A stretch of 64,000 bases of DNA from Hemibagrus wyckioides. Its lineage: Eukaryota > Chordata > Actinopteri > Siluriformes > Bagridae. Shown here one piece after another: positions 54,530-64,000 of this stretch. Every line of letters starts with the position of its first letter. The stretch's first letter is position 1. The stretch spans positions 9,483,392 through 9,547,391 of the forward strand of contig NC_080734.1 of the NCBI RefSeq assembly GCF_019097595.1. Direction: 5' to 3'. Under the pieces are notes generated by a model that was not told where the DNA came from, did not search any database, and saw nothing but the letters and a program-made list of their open reading frames with translations. The position numbers were made by a program, and so were the translations under genes.

Positions 54530-54680
54530 TGCTGTTTTGTTTAACGCTGTTGGAAGTGAATGCTGTAATATAGTTTCCGCTGAGCTAGTGTAGTGTTTGC
54601 ATTGCATTAACACCAAGTTAACGCTACTTTACTTCATCCAAACATTATAGGATTGTTTTGTTTCAGTGTTTTTGTTCACA

Positions 54681-54776
54681 ATGCCGTCCCGCACGGAGGA
54701 TTACGAGGTTCTCAGCACCATCGGCTCGGGCTCGTACGGAAAGTGCCAGAAAATTAGGAGAAAATCAGACGGAAAG
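54681..54776 (+). CDS. NEK2: NEK2 exon 1
   Basis: ATG in ACAATGCC context. It codes residues 1-32 with the glycine-rich loop and ends AAAG/GTAATT. Confidence 0.95.
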
Positions 54777-57700
54777 GTAATTAGACCTAGTGGCTTTGTG
54801 TTTGTAACCGCCTACCTGCAGGGCAGCCGCGGTGAGTTAGCATGTTAGCTAATGCTAGTAAAATAGTGCACAGTAATCAAACGCTTTACGAAAAAGAAAC
54901 AGGTTTAACATGGCGTAGTTTGTTTGCATGCTGTGCCTTTCATGTTAAATGAGAAGTAATATTGCAGTCGGGTTAAATAAAGCCCTTTTAATCAGTTTAT
55001 TGTTGTTTTGAACTATGCGGAGAGTCCCAGAGCCTCATTTGTTACTATAGGAACTATAACGCGTTAGGACGAGCGCATTAATATAAACCTGTGATTTGCC
55101 TTTCAGCCGGAACTACTGTCAGAGCTGCTGTCAAAATGAATTCACCTTCTGAGCAAACGGAGTAAAAAATTTAAAAAATTTGTGTTAATTAGCTATTTTA
55201 ACACTTACTTTATCTTGCCCCCCCCCCCCCCCCTTCACAGTGCTGTAAACCCATAGACATACACTATATTGCCAAAAGTTTTGGGACACCCCTCCAAATC
55301 ATTGAATTCAGGGGTTGGGCTTGGTCCCTTAGTTCCAGTGAAAGGAACTCTAAATGCTTCAGCATACCAAGACACTTTGGACAGAGTCCTGACCTCAACC
55401 TGATGGAACACATGAATGTAATATGGAGTTGTTCTGCCCTTTGCAGCTATAACAGCTTAAATTCTTCTGGGAAGCCTTTCCACAAGGTTTAGGAGTGTGT
55501 TTATGGGAATATTTGACCGTTCCTCTAGAAGTGCATTTGTGAGGTCAGGCACTGATGTTGGATGAGAAGGTCTGGCTCACAGTCTCCACTCTAATTCATC
55601 CCAAATGTGTTCTATCAGGTTGAGGTCAGGACTCTGAAGTTCCTCCACACCAAACTCACTCATCCATGTCTTTATGGACCTTGCTTTGTGCACTGGTGTA
55701 CAGTCATGTTGGAACAGGAAGGGGTCATCCCCAAACTGTTCCCACAAAGTTGGGAGCATGAACTTGTCCAAAATGTCTTGGTGTGCTGAAGCATTAAGAG
55801 TTCCTTTCACTGGAACTAAGGGGCCGAGCCCAACTCCTGAAAAACAACACTTGAATTCAGTGATTTGGAGGGCTATATAGTGCATGTACAATTTAGGCCA
55901 AAAGTGTCAAATTGTTCAAATACTATGTAAAACATGACAGAAATTCATTACTTTTTTTTTTTATGGAACATTTTTTGATAACGTTCCTTCATCTTTCTTT
56001 CATGGCTGTGTATTAAAATGGTTGGTGGATTGATGGAGGGGGGAGTCTAATCTTGAGGTCTAATGTGGCACAGTGACACTGAAGGGTTTTGTGTGTTAGA
56101 TCCTGGTGTGGAAGGAGCTGGATTACGGCACCATGGCAGAGGTGGAGAAGCAGATGTTGGTGTCCGAAGTGAACTTGCTGCGAGAGCTCAGACACCCTAA
56201 CATTGTCAGATACTATGACCGCATCATTGACCGCACAAACACCACGCTGTATATCGTGATGGAGTTCTGCGAGGGCGGGGACCTGGCCACTCTCATATCC
56301 AAGTGCATTAAAGAGAGGTAACTGCATTTGTATTTCCTGTTATCATGGCATTGCTTATATGAACTACTGAAATATTCAGTATGCATTTAGTCTGACTCTC
56401 TCAATTCCATTTGAGAGGAAGAGGCGGCACATGTAGGAGTCACGTTTATGCTCAGGGGCGGACTTAACCAATAAGCGAAGTAAGCAGCCTCTTAGGGCCC
56501 CGGGGAATTAGGGGGCCCCGACCCATTCCAAGAAGCCTATATAAATCATATAGTACGTACTACGTTTCTATCATATTGTATGGTCTGTCTATAACCATTA
56601 AGATTTTAACATTACATCTTTTCAAATGCCCCCCCAATGATTCATGAATAGTGGAACGTCCCTATTGTACTGCACATGCGCAAGATTCCCATACCTGGAA
56701 TTGCTTAGGGCCCCAAATCATTAAGTCCGCCCCTGTTTACGCTCGCATGTTGAGCTCTATCAGAGCATATCAGTTGACTTCTAATGTATTTTATGTTAGA
56801 CAAATTTAATACAGACAGAAATAAAGCAGTTTGAGATGTGCAGTCATGATGAACTATTAGGGTTCACATCAGGCTGAATCACGCCACCTTGCCATTGATT
56901 ATGTGCCTATATCAGAATGCCCCATTTTATTCTATTCCTTATGTATTCTATAGTCAGATGTTTTTAATAACACTGTTTTGGGGGGGGGGTTGTAATTTGT
57001 GTGTGCGTGCCCTTCTGTCTAACAGGAGATATCTGGAAGAGGAGTTTATCCTGCGTGTCATGACTCAGCTGGCTTTGGCGCTGAAAGAGTGTCATGGCCG
57101 AAAAAATGACGGCGGCAGCACAGTTCTTCATCGTGATCTGAAACCTGCTAACATTTTCCTCGATGCCAAGCAGAATGTAAAACTTGGAGATTTTGGCCTG
57201 GCACGGATACTCCGACATGAGACAAGCTTTGCTAAAACCTTTGTGGGAACTCCATATTACATGTCACCTGTAAGTTAGCCACTCTAGGATCTCTCACTCA
57301 GTTAAGATGATCCTAATTTTGCAATGCTTTTTGGGAAATGCAACCCAAAACATTTGAGCTGGGAGCTAGGATGACCTCTATTTTAGTTATAGTTGTGTTA
57401 ACTTATTTTTATTGCCAATTTGCATTGCTCTAATAGTGACCGCATGCTTGTTTTGCCCACAGGAACAAATGAATCACATGTCCTACAACGAAAAGTCAGA
57501 CATCTGGTCTTTAGGATGTTTGCTGTATGAACTCTGTGCTTTGTCGTAAGTATTCATACTTTCTTTGCCTTTAGAACTTTTCGGTGTAACAGCTTATGTG
57601 GTTGTACACTTTAATCCCTCTTGGAATTTGCAGACCTCCATTCACAGCCTATAACCAAGAGGAACTGGCTGAGAAGATCACAGAGGGAAAATTTAGAAGG

Positions 57701-60700
57701 ATTCCCTATCGATATTCCAATGAGCTGAACACGCTGCTGTGCAGGATGCTGCACCTAAAGGTCTGTAGACATGTTGTATTATATTTTCTAATGAATACAA
57801 ATTACACAACTAATTATATTCATTCAGAAAGCTGAAGTTTTCTTTAAATTTTTTTCCTTATGCTTAGATTATAATAGTCCAGCATACAAGTTCCTGTGAA
57901 CTAACTGTTACTATAGAAATGACAGCAACACATTAGTACAAGCCTACAACTTTAATTCTCGCTGCTCACACCAGTTTCTCATTCCGCCTTGCTGTGTTGT
58001 CAGGATTACCTGCGTCCCTCTGTGGAGTCGATCCTCCAGAGCTCATTAATCTCCACATATGTGGCCCGGGAGCAGAAGAAGGCTCAAGCGAGGCAGCAGC
58101 GGGGGTCATGTGACCTGGAGCAGCCTAAACTGGCAGAACTGAAGCTGAAGGAGCAGGCACTACGCCAGCGAGAGCAGGACCTCAAGGAGCGAGAAGAGAG
58201 ACTGGAGCGTAAGGATAATTATTCTAAATTGCACTTTAACTGTCCGTTCCAGTCCTCTAATTTGATTGGTCAAGTGGCTTTCCAGGAGTGCTGATAGTTT
58301 GTACAAAAGCCCTAGAGATATTTCACTGTTCGTATCACTCGGCATTCACTACGGATAACTCAAATTGTAGCAATAGTCTGTTGGACTGAAACCATTGCTA
58401 CACTTACTATGGATGGCTAGTTAGTTTGTGTAAAATGTCATGATGTTGATGGAGCAAAAAATAAATACTTTCAATATAGTGAGTCCCTGATCTCACTTAT
58501 TGGATGTTTTTATTTCTTTAATTAGTAAAACTTTCTTGTACTGAAAAGGCAAAAAGCTACAGTATAACACAGGGTCAGTATAACAGTGCACTAGCTGCAA
58601 TGGACAAATAGCAATCTATTCTTATTTAGCTCTTAGACTATAACACATTTGTCACAATCTAAAACAAAACCAAATGCCACCTGCAGTGAGTAATTATTTA
58701 AATATGTGGGAGAAGTACACGGCTTTTTCTCCCTACAGATTTAAATTAAGCTACAGAGAAGCTTGCCCACGAAGATGGTGGTAGCTTAGTGGTTAAAATG
58801 TTGGACTACTGATTGGAAAGGTTGAGTTTGAATCCCAGGTCCACTAAGCTGCCACTGCTGGGCCCCTGAGCAAGGCCCTTAAACCGTAATTGCTCAGTTG
58901 TGTAAATTGTAAGTCGCTCTGGATAAGGGTGTCTGCTAAATGCTGTAAATTTTTGTTTTTGTTTTTTTGTTTTTTTTTGCAAAACACTGGTTACATAATT
59001 ATCTGCACTTGCATAGCTAATATTTGGCAAAGAATAACCAAAATGAGTGTCCAACTTTGAGATACTTGTAGATCTTTCTACATGTGTGTTTCAAGCCTCT
59101 TTCCAGTACATTGTTGGGGTTAAACAAGTAGATGCCCTTTTTTAAAATTTAGGACTGAAGCTTTTTAATAGGGTTTAAATCCAGAGCCGTGAACTCAAAC
59201 ACATTCCACTGTGAAGAGAAGCGATAACAGTGTGGCTGATCATGAGCAGAACAGAATGGGGTCATTAGTGCAGTAAACTCTCGCTGTACTGCTGTGATTT
59301 CTGACTGCTTTTTACAAAGCACTCCGAAGCTCATCACCCAGTTCCTACATTACACAAGTTCCTGCACTTTTATTCATGTGTTCTCAATCCCCCCCCCTAC
59401 AGAGAAGGAGCAGGAGCTGTGCATCAGAGAGAGACTAGCCAACGAGAAGCTGGCCAGGTAAACCTTTTTTTAAAGTCTCTTCAGTGTGTCAGAATTGGTT
59501 TGGGCATAAAATAAAATTGACATAATTCCTGATGCAATTTGTACTTCCAAATATTTCTAATAATGAGGAGAAATGTATTAAGATTCCACCATCTTTAGGT
59601 ATAAGTGGGTGGGTGGATGGAGAGAGAGATGTATGTAATATTACTACATTTAAAAAAAAAAAAATATTTTCACACATGATTTAGTTAACTGATTTGTTTA
59701 CTACTTTTACTCAAATTACAATATCAGTACTGCTATTGGTGTAATATGGGCAGTGGCAGCTGAAATGGTTAAGGCTCTGGGTCGTTGACCGGAAGAGTAG
59801 GGTTCAAGTCCCAGCGCTGCCAAGCTGCTACTGTTGGGCCCTTAAGCAAGACCCCTAACTCCCCCTGCTCAAGGGGCGCTGTATCATGGCTGACCCTGCA
59901 ATCTGACCCCAATACTCCAAGGATGGGATATACAAAAAAGTGTCTGTGACATCTTTAATATTAGCTATTAGTGTACTCCTGGCTACAGTTGTACTAATTG
60001 TTTTAAAATGAATACATTAGCACGTTTGCTCCAAAATGAATGATTCCAATGTAAATGAAATGGAAATAATGTCTTGTCTCTTCACAGAGCAGAGAGTTTG
60101 ATAAAGGGCTATAATGTGATGAGGCAGCAGAGGGCACACTCTCCACTGTTTACAGAAGACAAAGGTATGGAGGTGAAACGGAAGCCACTGCACCTTCTGA
60201 ACACAGACAACAGCTAACCATGGCTTGTGTACATGAATGTGTTGTGCTGTTCTGAATGTGCTGCATGTCGATTTTGTGTCTCTCTAATTTTAAATATGCT
60301 TTTAATATAATTTTAATAAACTTGTGTGCAAACTGGCCACAAACTAACCTCTGCAACTGCAGCGCTTTCAAAAGATCATTAAAATGAACCTCTTTCTCAG
60401 CATTAAGATTATGTATAACTATCCCTCAGCCAGGTTAGAAAATAAATACTTTTATCAGACTAAAACCTTAAAGCTGCAATTTCTCCTCTTTACTATTACC
60501 AAGTGTTAACACTGGAGATTTCATCCAAAAAGCAAACATCTATTCACAGAAAACTTGTATAATATCAAGCTGCTTTTTAAAACTGTTCATGTGAGGCATC
60601 CATACATACAATCTCTGTGCAAGTTGATCCTACATTATTAATATTAGTAGGGTACTGTACTTATATATTATTAGTGTGCATTAATATAATCCTGGTAGAG

Positions 60701-61246
60701 TTGGAGAGCCACTGTTCTAGAAGACTAAGTAATTAATCTATTGAAAGGCCCATTAACTTTTTTTTTTTTTAAATAAAGTTGCTTGATATCATATATTTTT
60801 CATTATACCCACTATTTAAGGGTTGAGAGGTTTTCATCTGACAAGTTAATACAGAATACAAAATGAAGTGCAGACACGTCATATGTGGGTCACGTTATGT
60901 GGCTTTGTTTCAGCTTTTGATAAATCCTCTGGACGTTCTGAGTCCATGTTAAATATTATTTAGAGCTTCACACCTCATGTTCACCCATTGTTTTATTCTT
61001 TCTTTTATGATGTGACTGATGCAGATCATGTATGTGTCTTGACTTGCAGAGGAAAGTGAGAACATATCACCTGGAAAGAAGAAAGTCCATTTTGCAGGCG
61101 ACAACAAGGAGAACTTTTGGGCTGAGCAGAGAGTCGGCATCAGACCTCAAGAGCATGTACTCATTAAGAAACTGCACAATGTTAACATAGGAGATGTGGA
61201 GAGGAATTATCCGCTGAAGATAAGGCCCATACAGGGTTTTCGCTAA
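54681..61246 (+). CDS. NEK2: NIMA-related kinase 2 (NEK2A form), joined coding exons
   Basis: Exons are 54681-54776, 56100-56317, 57026-57269, 57463-57545, 57634-57760, 58004-58208, 59403-59457, 60088-60164 and 61050-61246. They sum to 1302 nt, 433 aa (human 445). NEK2 is a centrosomal serine/threonine kinase that drives centrosome separation at G2/M. Seen: glycine loop GSGSYG (15-20), Lys37 in [15 protein letters not shown] (140-147, Asp142), DFG (160-162), activation-loop residues in [16 protein letters not shown], and a coiled coil (about 298-345: [31 protein letters not shown]). The last exon has the PP1-docking KVHF (380-383) and a KEN box (388-390). All catalytic residues are intact. 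The protein ends GFR where human ends MR. Confidence 0.96.
54777..56099. other. NEK2: NEK2 intron 1
   Basis: Holds a homopolymer of about 16 C at 55218-55233, foldback element D and a T run near 55951. Confidence 0.8.
55262..55882 (-). mobile_element. Foldback Tc1-like element, copy D
   Basis: The left end follows TA at 55260-55261. The right end has lost the GGGACACC...TTGCC part and its flank reads CA instead of TA. The left arm is short (about 55262-55410). The right arm (about 55577-55882) codes on the minus strand for [40 protein letters not shown] and EFGVEEL. The loop carries the transposase C-terminus on the minus strand. It lies in NEK2 intron 1. Confidence 0.85.
56100..56317 (+). 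CDS. NEK2: NEK2 exon 2
   Basis: Begins [10 protein letters not shown] after TGTTAG, giving catalytic Lys37, and runs to IKER with donor AGAG/GTAACT. It includes [13 protein letters not shown] and [11 protein letters not shown]. Confidence 0.95.
56453..56735. mobile_element. hAT-like MITE in NEK2 intron 2
   Basis: Ends CAGGGGCGGACTTAA and its inverse TTAAGTCCGCCCCTG. Flanking 8-bp copies TTTATGCT (56445-56452) and TTTACGCT (56736-56743) differ by one base. It is 283 bp, non-coding. Confidence 0.85.
57026..57269 (+). CDS. NEK2: NEK2 exon 3 (catalytic loop and activation segment)
   Basis: Codes [20 protein letters not shown] through [17 protein letters not shown] and [11 protein letters not shown]; donor CCT/GTAAGT. 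It has one residue more than human before HRD (GRKNDGGST). Confidence 0.96.
57463..57545 (+). CDS. NEK2: NEK2 exon 4
   Basis: [20 protein letters not shown] region, donor TGTC/GTAAGT; kinase subdomain IX. Confidence 0.95.
57634..57760 (+). CDS. NEK2: NEK2 exon 5
   Basis: [20 protein letters not shown] and [11 protein letters not shown]; ends AAAG/GTCTGT. Confidence 0.95.
58004..58208 (+). CDS. NEK2: NEK2 exon 6 (end of kinase domain, start of coiled coil)
   Basis: [16 protein letters not shown], then the charged coiled coil; donor GAGC/GTAAGG. Confidence 0.95.
58776..58950 (+). mobile_element. tRNA-derived SINE, family 1, in NEK2 intron 6
   Basis: Head TGGTGGTAGCTTAGTGGTTA, B-box region TTTGAATCCCAGGTCC, body GGGCCCCTGAGCAAGGCCCT, tail TCTGGATAAGGGTGTCTGCT. 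Confidence 0.8.
59403..59457 (+). CDS. NEK2: NEK2 exon 7
   Basis: A 55-nt exon after a C-run and CTACAG. It codes [17 protein letters not shown] in the coiled coil. The alternative AG two bases later would break frame. Confidence 0.93.
59748..59950 (+). mobile_element. tRNA-derived SINE, family 2, + copy in NEK2 intron 7
   Basis: Direct-orientation copy: GGCAGTGGCAGCTGAAATGG, A box GTTAAGGCTCTGGGTCGTTG, B box GGTTCAAGTCCC, body to GGATGGGATATACAAAA. The tail is shortened. Confidence 0.8.
60088..60164 (+). CDS. NEK2: NEK2 exon 8
   Basis: [20 protein letters not shown] region. Donor AAAG/GTATGG. Without splicing here the frame stays open for 17 more codons (see NEK2B-type entry). Confidence 0.93.
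60165..60217 (+). CDS. NEK2: NEK2B-type alternative C-terminus (read-through of exon 8 donor)
   Basis: Unspliced exon 8 continues [17 protein letters not shown] and stops at TAA 60215-60217, giving a 385-aa protein. Human NEK2B, which ends in retained intronic sequence at this point, is 384 aa. AATAAA signals follow at 60315 and 60441. This isoform would lack the PP1-docking KVHF and the KEN box. Use is inferred from sequence. Confidence 0.6.
60315..60320 (+). terminator. NEK2: Intronic poly(A) signal for the short NEK2 isoform
   Basis: AATAAA followed by CTTGTGTGC, a GU-rich element, about 100 bp after the intronic stop codon. A second AATAAA lies at 60441-60446. Confidence 0.55.
61050..61246 (+). 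CDS. NEK2: NEK2 exon 9 (last exon of the long form)
   Basis: After GACTTGCAG it codes [20 protein letters not shown] and continues through a KEN box to the end [11 protein letters not shown]; stop TAA at 61244-61246. Confidence 0.93.
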
Positions 61247-62291
61247 CACTGACTGATTTCAGCTGTGTATCAGCCCTGAGGAATGACAGACTCTTTACAA
61301 AGCTTCTACTAAAGACTTCACTATAAGCTTTGTATAAAAATCTTCCTTATAGGACACAATCATCTGTAGCTGGACATCTTGGCCTTGTTTTAAGTTCATG
61401 CCTTTTCATACAGCTTAATATCAAGGATTTCAAGAAATCTTATTTATTGTGTTTAGAAAGTGCAAGTTTGGCTAATGGTCTAACACTGGATAATTGTATT
61501 TAATGTTATGTGTTTGTCATAGTGTGTGTTAAGTTTATTTTTGGCATATTTTAGTAGTGTTTTGAAAAATCTTCTTGTACATGATCAAAAGAAAAGGAAA
61601 AAGTTTCTTGTCTGGTTATTTTACAGTGGATTGTGCTATACAGGTTTTTCCAAACATAGGGACATGAGAAGAAGAATAATTAAGAGCAAATGAATGTAGT
61701 GATGTCTTGCTTATGTTGACCTGCAGTCAAGGTCAAAAGGATATATACACTTGGACCTAAAAGATTCATTTTTTTTCCCCTCCTAAATTCACAGAAATCT
61801 GGATATAATCCAAGTGTCTCACTGCCGGAGGGGGGGGGGATTTCACTGTGGTGAGCCCAAAACTAGAGCAGCCCGATGAAAAAGAAAAATAAGATATCTA
61901 GGTAAGATATCTTGTTCTGTAATGGTTAAAAAGATGTGTAGCATGTAAGTAGAGACTAGCAAGATTGGCTATGACAGCAGAACTAAAAGGGAGAACCAGA
62001 AGGTAACACCGATATAAGGGCACCCTGGGATATAAAGCGGCCAGACGCTCCACCGTCTTTTATTGCTGCACATGATGAAACTCAATGCCATCCAGTCTAG
62101 CTGCCTGTGGGTCCTAGTACAAGGTCTGGTCAGAATTCAGTAGAAGTGTGTGCAATATCCTTTGCACATTCCTTTAATAAGCTGGTGTCGCTCCTCTGGC
62201 TTTACTGAAACACACTCATATACCTGTATCCAGCTGTTAAGGTAGTTTTCTAATGAGACAATACTCTAGCATCAAATCATGCAGATACACA
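61247..62291. other. NEK2 3' UTR and flank
   Basis: T-rich sequence without a canonical AATAAA in the first 500 bp, so the poly(A) site of the long form is not clear. No element recognised. Confidence 0.4.
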
Positions 62292-62497
62292 TATGTCACA
62301 TATACATTACTGCACAATGAAATTCATTCTTTGCATATCCCATTCTTGGGGGTTGGGGTCAGAGTGTCAGCCATGGGGTGCTCAGGGGGGTTTGAGGGGC
62401 AGTTGAAGTCTTTGCTCAAAGCCCAACGGTGGCAGCTTGGTGGTGCTGGTGCTTGAACCCTGATCTTCTGGTCAATGAACCAGATACCACCTCCCCA
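62292..62497 (-). mobile_element. tRNA-derived SINE, family 2, minus-strand copy
   Basis: Starts TGTCACATATACATTACTGC (tail side) and runs to a degraded head at about 62497. It has the same body as 29851 with several small indels. Confidence 0.75.
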
Positions 62498-63569
62498 GGA
62501 TCCAGAATAAGAAAAGGAAATTGATGCCTATGACTTTAACTGTGGCATAAATGTTGGTGCCAAATGGGATGGTTTGAGAAACTGATGATTCCCTGGAATT
62601 TTCACACACAACAATCTCTAGAGATTATACCGATTGGTGCGAAAAACAAAAAACATCCTGTGAGTGAACTCCGCAGGCTGAAACACCTTGTTGATTAGAG
62701 AGATCAGAGGAGAAAGCCCAGACTGGAGCTGACAGGAAGTCTACAGTAACTCGATTGAAATGCAGAAAAGCATCTCCCAGCACACAAAACACATCAAACC
62801 TTGAGGTGAATGAGCTACAATAGAAGAAGAGCACTTCTGTCAGGAATCTGAGGCAATCATGGATGCAGACTCAGCAAAACTGAACAGTTGAAATCTGGAA
62901 GCAAAATGTGCAAATGTGATCATTATACCAGGGGTTTTTTTTCTCTGTAATAATTTTTCTTTTGGCTCTACATTTACTAGAGTGTACTGGAATGCTGACT
63001 TGAAGTATTCGGCTGTCTGATCAAGTTCCATAGGGTCAGATGGTAATCCAATCAAGGTTGATAACTCTGGGAGTTTAATGATAAAACTATGTGTAGTAGC
63101 TGAGGTTCGATGTGGTAGCATGACAAAGTGCATAAAGACACATTTGAGCTCTAGCCTGTGAGAGTGTGATTATATTTCTTAGATTTATCTGATTGTTAAT
63201 ATTAAATAAAAAGTGTGACCACTGTATAGAGTGGTCCTGTTACATTCTAATGAATCCTTGCTGCTTTCAGATGGTCTTGTGGAATGTCAACATGCATTTT
63301 AAAATCTCCAACAATTGATTATTTGCCTACAGAAACATTCAGGTTTAAGATGAAATGTGTAAATTAATTTAGATTATGACACTGTGGTTTTGTAAAAAAA
63401 AAAAAATAATAATTATGTGGCATAAATTGAAAGTAAATAATATAACAAACAAAAAGAGTAGCCAATTATTGATACAAAAATAAAATGGTATAGATTTGCC
63501 CCCCCCAACCTTCTATAATTACCTATTTTATTTCCACTAGATTATAAAAGGTATCTGTGTGATTTGTGT
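62498..63569. other. 3' flank, no recognised element
   Basis: AT-rich intergenic sequence with short A and C homopolymers. No gene seen. Confidence 0.4.
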
Positions 63570-63868
63570 TCATTCAGTGACAAGAGCATTAGTGAGGTCA
63601 GGTACTGATGTTGTGTGAGGAGATCTGGAGTGCAGTCATTGTTACAAGTCAGCTTTAGGTCAGGGCTCTGGAGTTCTTCCATTCTGTCCTTGGCAAATGT
63701 CTTCATAGAGCTCACTTTATGCACATTGTCATGCTGGAACAGGTTTGGGCCTCTTAGTTCAGTAAAGAAAAGAGTAAAGGAATTGGATGTTACATACATT
63801 TGTGTGCCTCCTTTTATGTGGCAACAGCTTGGGCATGGTAAGTTGTCCACATACTTTTGACTGATATA
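63570..63868 (-). mobile_element. Tc1-like transposase remnant, third family
   Basis: On the minus strand it gives decayed pieces [16 protein letters not shown] and [12 protein letters not shown], the second catalytic block and SPDLNP-like block of a Tc1 transposase. It lies next to a CACATACTTTTGACTGATAT end. Heavily mutated. Confidence 0.6.
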
Positions 63869-64000
63869 TATTTCTGCTTTAATTCAGTAGTTGTTTACAT
63901 TCACTAAGTTGACTGTCTGTTTAAACAGTGTAAAAGTCTGCAGATATCGATCAAAATGAATTAGAAGCCTTGATTGACCAATTGTCATACACAATAAGGT

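Noticed and set aside
61690..61860. Possible Tc1 terminal repeat (GGTCAAAAGGATATATACAC)
   Set aside because: No matching inverted end or TA-bounded partner nearby.

Overview
The window is nuclear DNA of a bony fish. It has vertebrate split genes with GT-AG introns, teleost Tc1/mariner and hAT elements, tRNA-derived SINEs, and abundant (AT)n, (CA)n and (TCTG)n microsatellites. The transposon and SINE sequences look most like ostariophysan, perhaps catfish, genomes; that placement is inference from recognition, not a search result.

Three protein genes lie head-to-tail on the + strand: the last exon of INTS7 (778-1053), the whole coding part of LPGAT1 (11193-49137, seven coding exons, 376 aa) and the whole of NEK2 (54681-61246, nine exons, 433 aa). 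From my knowledge of the human map, INTS7, LPGAT1 and NEK2 are also adjacent and co-oriented on chromosome 1q32, so this is a conserved block. Exon joins were set by matching splice phase and protein family, and every join keeps the frame.

Layout: 1-777 INTS7 intron; 778-1053 INTS7 terminal exon with a poly(A) signal near 1520; 1550-3560 intergenic, with a LINE fragment; about 3560-4305 probable LPGAT1 promoter and non-coding exon 1; 4306-48973 LPGAT1 introns and exons; 49138 to about 52.8 kb LPGAT1 3' UTR; 53.4-54.0 kb a foldback transposon; 54.2-54.68 kb NEK2 promoter; 54.68-61.25 kb NEK2; 61.25-64 kb 3' flank with SINE and Tc1 fragments.

Most of the non-coding DNA is transposon debris. 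It includes four foldback (hairpin) Tc1-like elements, five copies of a second Tc1-like family (one with a nearly complete but frameshifted transposase), pogo/Tigger-like and hAT MITEs with recognisable target duplications, a P-like element with a THAP fragment and long inverted repeats, a decayed LINE reverse transcriptase, and two SINE families.

The observations most worth following up are: (i) a NEK2B-type short isoform made by reading into intron 8, with its own stop and poly(A) signal; (ii) a 549-bp inverted duplication about 11 kb apart, nearly identical, that carries Tc1 sequence plus flanking microsatellite DNA; (iii) (GT)n tracts in place of the polypyrimidine tract at two LPGAT1 3' splice sites; (iv) a G2/M-type NEK2 promoter with two CCAAT boxes 33 bp apart and a CHR-like site. 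I found no prokaryote-style system, CRISPR array or RNA gene outside the SINEs.
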